A DNA stretch of 64,000 nucleotides from Branchinecta lynchi (Eukaryota; Arthropoda; Branchiopoda; Anostraca; Branchinectidae): contig JAKZAP010000010.1 of assembly GCA_023053575.1 (NCBI GenBank), positions 14,159,225 to 14,223,224 on the forward strand. Reading direction: 5' to 3'. The notes beneath the pieces are model-generated. The model worked only from the letters and a program-made list of their open reading frames with translations. It searched no databases and was not told the origin of the DNA. The translations under genes were made by a program, and so were the position numbers. Within the stretch, counting starts at the first letter, position 1. Every line of letters starts with the position of its first letter. Below are positions 60,650 through 64,000 of this stretch, one piece after another.

Positions 60650-61050
60650 TTACCAATAGCGATTTTTCCAGCGGTGGTGCTGAATGGTTTTAATCGTGAT
60701 AAGATTGCTAGTGTTCGTATGTGCTATTTTAAATATTGTAAATTTTTGTTTGGATACCCTTTATTTGCTAGAAATACGCCTCTAATTAATTCCCTATCAG
60801 TTAAAGATCCTGCCCTGGCAATTCAGCAGAAATTTGATAATTTTGTGGCTAAAGCTAATAATATTCTGACTCTGAAGAATCTGTTTCCGTTTTTCGATAG
60901 AAGTTAACAGTTAAGTAAGTACCGTGTGTTCTTTAAAGTACGTTAATTGTTATTTATTGTTTTTGAAAGTTATTTTTTAAATTTATTTTAGTACTCCTCA
61001 TTATATATTCTTTAAGGGAAATAAATAAATGAATGAATGAATGAAAGAAA
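60650..61050 (+). pseudogene. LINE ORF2 C-terminal fragment, same family as 33370 LINE
   Basis: The frame ending at 60907 reads VVLNGFNRDKIASVRMCYFK, then YCKFLFGYPLFARN and LTLKNLFPFFDRS, stop. YFKYCKFL followed by a C-terminal F-rich end matches the tail of the interrupted LINE (VAYFKYCKFLLRLPRW). A 3' UTR follows and ends AAATAAATAAATGAATGAATGAATG (61018-61045), a tail matching its CATT repeats in reverse register. Only the last 85 codons remain. Confidence 0.75.
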
Positions 61051-61337
61051 AGAACAACAGTACGAAATTTTTTAACACTTAAAAAGAAATAGTTTAATTA
61101 CAGGTTTAATTATTTTTGCTTTTACCGACGTTGCATAATTGGGGAGCAACTCTGCCAAAAGTTCAGCACTCCTTTCATATTTCCTTGCTGAACAACTGAG
61201 ACGACTAGTTGGGATCAACTCCTGTCTAATGACCACTTCATCATGTCAAAAGGACCATCAGTTGCATAGATCTCCTGCTTCTAATCGCATCCAGCTGCAT
61301 CAAATCCTTATTACTGCATTCTAGAAACCAAATTACT

Positions 61338-62105
61338 GGGATCCTATAACGCAAGTGGAGGGATACCCATGATTTCGTAAAATATGTCCGTTCCTCTGTG
61401 AGCACGATAACTCTTGAAGGGAATGAGATATTTTGATGAAACTTGGTGTGGGGATTCTTTGGGTCAAGGGACAGGTCGAATTCATAGATGGGCTCTGTAG
61501 CCCTATATTTAGGCGTGTGGGGGGGGGGGGGGGGGGGGTTAAATTAAGGGGCGAACAAGATGTTTTAATAGCTAATGAAGGAGACATTCTGGACACGAAT
61601 ATGAAAGTAATTTTCTTGCCAGACAAGTAGTTAGCTGGCAATCCAGCTAGAACTGGAAAATTTGTTAAAAAGTAAAAGTTATATTTGAAGATGATGATAT
61701 GTTCGATTTGGGGGTAAGAAGACATGCTGAATCCTTATATGACATTTTTCACCCGGACATATAATTTGCCCGGAATCCGGTGGAAACCGGGCAATTTCTT
61801 AAAAGTTAAAGTTTTGTCGGAAGCTGATTAGGGGTTCGGTATAGAGGTGAGGAGATGTGCTGAATTAGTTTTTAAGCTTTATTTTTTTTGCCGGACAAGT
61901 AGTTTAGCCAGTTTTGATCAATGTCGTCAAAGTGGATACGACGAATAGGTGTAAATACACTTTCTCATAAACCTTCTCAGATGATTAGACAATGGCTTTT
62001 ACTAATTACTAAATATGTTCAAAGAGTCTGGCGAAGAGTGCGTTTCAATTTTCTGGATCAGATATTAAACTTCCGGGACCCCATCGAAACCTTTGGTCTT
62101 GTTTG
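61338..62105 (+). repeat. GGGATCCC repeat family, copy 3
   Basis: Starts ACTGGGATCCTATAACG and passes through GAGATATTTTGATGAAACTT, then GGTGTGGGGATTCTTTGGGT and a 20-nt G tract (61519-61538). It has internal units with GACAAGTAGTTAGCTGGCAA or CGGACATATAATTTGCCCGG near 61623, 61754 and 61893. It ends GGGACCCCATCGAAACC-TTGGTCTTGTTT, matching the right border of the copy at 54033. Confidence 0.72.
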
Positions 62106-62980
62106 AATTCGTTTGCATGTCGTATCAATCTGTCTAAGCAAGTACATTAGGCCAATCAAATACAGTGTGTACTGTCAGTTCGTACACAACCCAGGGCAGC
62201 GAGGGGACATGCACTGGTCGAGTCGGTGCAAAGAAAGTTGCACCTGTGGTCTGGGACAAATCAGCCAGGTCTGAGTTACGGTCAGTTGAAGGAAGATCTC
62301 CCCCCATCCCCATTTCTGGGCTCGTTGTGTCGGAAAAATATAGGAAAATGGATGGTCAGTTGCAGATATAAGATGAACCAGGAATATTTTCCGGATGTAC
62401 GAGTCGGAATCAAGACTTCTTATTAGCATTGGCTCCAGTCATTGCTCTTTCTGTTAAGGACTTACTATGCATGCTAGGTCTTCCATCTCACATAATTTTC
62501 GGCTTCCCGATAATCAGATATCAAAGCTGTCCCCGTCAGAAGGTAATCCTAATTTAAATCCTGGAGATATGTCTCTGTCACGGAAGCGTCAGGACTCTCT
62601 AGCAAACTCATTGGGTATCTGATATCAATGTGTATTTTAGCAGTAAAATCATGAATGATTTCTATATATCCGTCTGCTAGGTGGCGTGAATGCCATGCCA
62701 CATGGCTAGAACGAACCTTACTTTTTGACGCGGCAACTTTCAAAGATACAATGAAATTTTCTTGTTCGCGTTTTCTTGCTAATCCTGTACTTTCCGAGGC
62801 ACTTTCCCAGCATGAGAATATGCTTATCAGGGGCCCCGGGTCGAAGTGGTGAATGTAAAAACTATAACGCGTACAAAAAAAATTGTAATTGGTACTTCTC
62901 TATTTCATTTTTATCGTGTGCTTGTCTATTTTCTAAGGTCAAAGTACGTTAAAAAAGGTAAAGTTTCTTTGTCTAAATTA
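62106..62980. other. Nothing recognised
   Basis: Mostly unique-looking sequence. Several frames of 60-85 codons on both strands show no domain. I could not extend the FAS1 gene into this region. Confidence 0.4.
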
Positions 62981-62984
62981 GACA

Positions 62985-64000
62985 AGAGCTGTAAGCTCAT
63001 ATGCCACTTGCAATTGTATATAGTAAGTAAGGACTCTGTCAGTTTGATCGTGTCCCTGATATGCCTGCCAATTTTTTTCTTGAGAAACGCCATCAGCCAT
63101 TCGGGTCCCTGATATGCCTACCAAATTTCATCGTCTTAGTACCAAACTCGCGGTATCACTAAATCCCCCCCCCAGCTCCCCCCAAAGTGCCCGAATCCGG
63201 TCCGGTAATGTCAACGATGTATCTAGGACTTGAGCAAGTTCTTCTCACCAAGTTTCGTGCCAATCCCTCCACTCCAAGCGTTTCCCAAGATTTCCGGTTT
63301 CTCCCTCCAGCTCCCCCCAAAGTCACCAGATCCAGTCCAGATTATAAGTGGATTGTCTGAGGCACGAGGTCTCTCCACATATCCAATTTCATTGCTATAC
63401 AATCACCCGTTCGAAGTTAAAATACCTCAAGATTCCGGATTCCCCCTCCCTCCACTCCCCCGTGATGCTCGGATGGGGGAAGTGACTATTCCCAGCTTAA
63501 TCATTTAAGGTCCTTGATGTGCCTGCCAAGTTTCATTGTCTTAGCACATCCGGAAGTACGAACTAGCGGCATCACCGGAATTCCCCCCCCCCCCGAAACC
63601 CACCCCAGTGCCCGAATCCTGTGCCGTTATGTCAGCGACGTATCTAGGACTTATGCTTTTTCTCCCACCAAGTTTCATCCCGATCCCTCCACTCTAAGGG
63701 TTTTCCGAGATTTCCGGTTCCCCCTCCAGCTCCCCCCAAAGTCGTCGGATCCGGTCCAGATTTTAAGCGCGTCGTCTGAAACACGGGATCTTTCCAAATA
63801 TCAAGTTTCATTAAGATCCGATTTCCCGTTCAAAAGTTATAATTACCTCTAGATTCCGGATTACCCCTCCATCCACTCCTCCACGATGCACTGTGGCTGT
63901 TTCAATCTTTTGGGATCCTTGATATGGCTGCCAAGTTTCATCGTCCTAGCTTATCTGGAAGTGCCCGAACTAGCAAAACCTGGTCAGACCGACCGACAGA
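62985..64000 (+). mobile_element. C-rich repeat element, runs off window
   Basis: The left terminus CAAGAGCTGTAAGCTCATAT followed by GCCACTTGCA matches the inverted right terminus of the nested copy (TGCAAGTGCCATATGAGC then CTACAGCTCTTG). Internal units start with CCTGCCAAGTTTCATTGTCT or a close variant near 63115, 63520 and 63930, about 400 bp apart, each followed by CGGAAGTACG-like, CCCCCC, CCGGTCC and CATCCCGATCCCTCCACTCT phrases. It continues past 64000. Confidence 0.75.

Overview
The window is invertebrate animal nuclear DNA. It contains two spliced protein genes, both on the plus strand, with GT-AG introns of up to about 14 kb. The rest is a very dense mix of young and old transposable elements: LINE fragments with short tandem-repeat tails, hAT-like and Harbinger-like DNA elements, MITEs and foldbacks. 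I cannot name the phylum. The proline/tyrosine-rich secreted part of the second gene would fit an arthropod, but that is only a guess.

Region by region. (1) 1-26 kb holds the last five exons of a UBE4B-type ubiquitin chain elongation factor (E4, U-box), at 2407-2491, 4494-4606, 9141-9414, 23257-23431 and 25785-25987. Its 13.8-kb third intron here contains a 3.0-kb hAT-like element with an exact 8-bp target duplication, which in turn carries a GATTCG-rich hAT-like MITE. Just after the stop codon lies an almost perfect foldback with 132-bp arms, followed at once by AATAAA. (2) 26.4-33.3 kb is repeats only, including a hAT-like MITE split by a C/G-rich element. (3) 33.3-46.6 kb is a nested stack. 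A decayed LINE is interrupted, at a TTA duplication, by a 10.65-kb Harbinger-like TIR element. That element holds a tandem array with hairpin ends. The array is interrupted by a 5.8-kb, apparently intact Tx1/L1-like LINE with a zinc-knuckle ORF1 and an endonuclease/reverse-transcriptase ORF2. (4) 46.6-49.4 kb is intergenic, with a duplicated 180-bp block shortly upstream of the next gene. (5) 49.4-60 kb holds the 5' part of a secreted fasciclin (FAS1) domain gene. It has a signal peptide, a roughly 580-residue Pro/Tyr-rich region, one complete FAS1 domain spread over exons 2-4, and the start of a second FAS1 domain in exon 5. Exon 3 has an apparent one-base frameshift at a GGG run. (6) 60-64 kb is intronic or intergenic repeats.

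The two genes have no evident functional link: one acts in intracellular ubiquitin quality control, the other is extracellular matrix or adhesion. The window is most interesting for its transposon biology: target-site preference in the nested LINE, inverted-dimer copies of a short repeat with a hammerhead-like core, and several MITE families whose ends and target duplications can be read directly. All similarity statements are by eye; no search was run.
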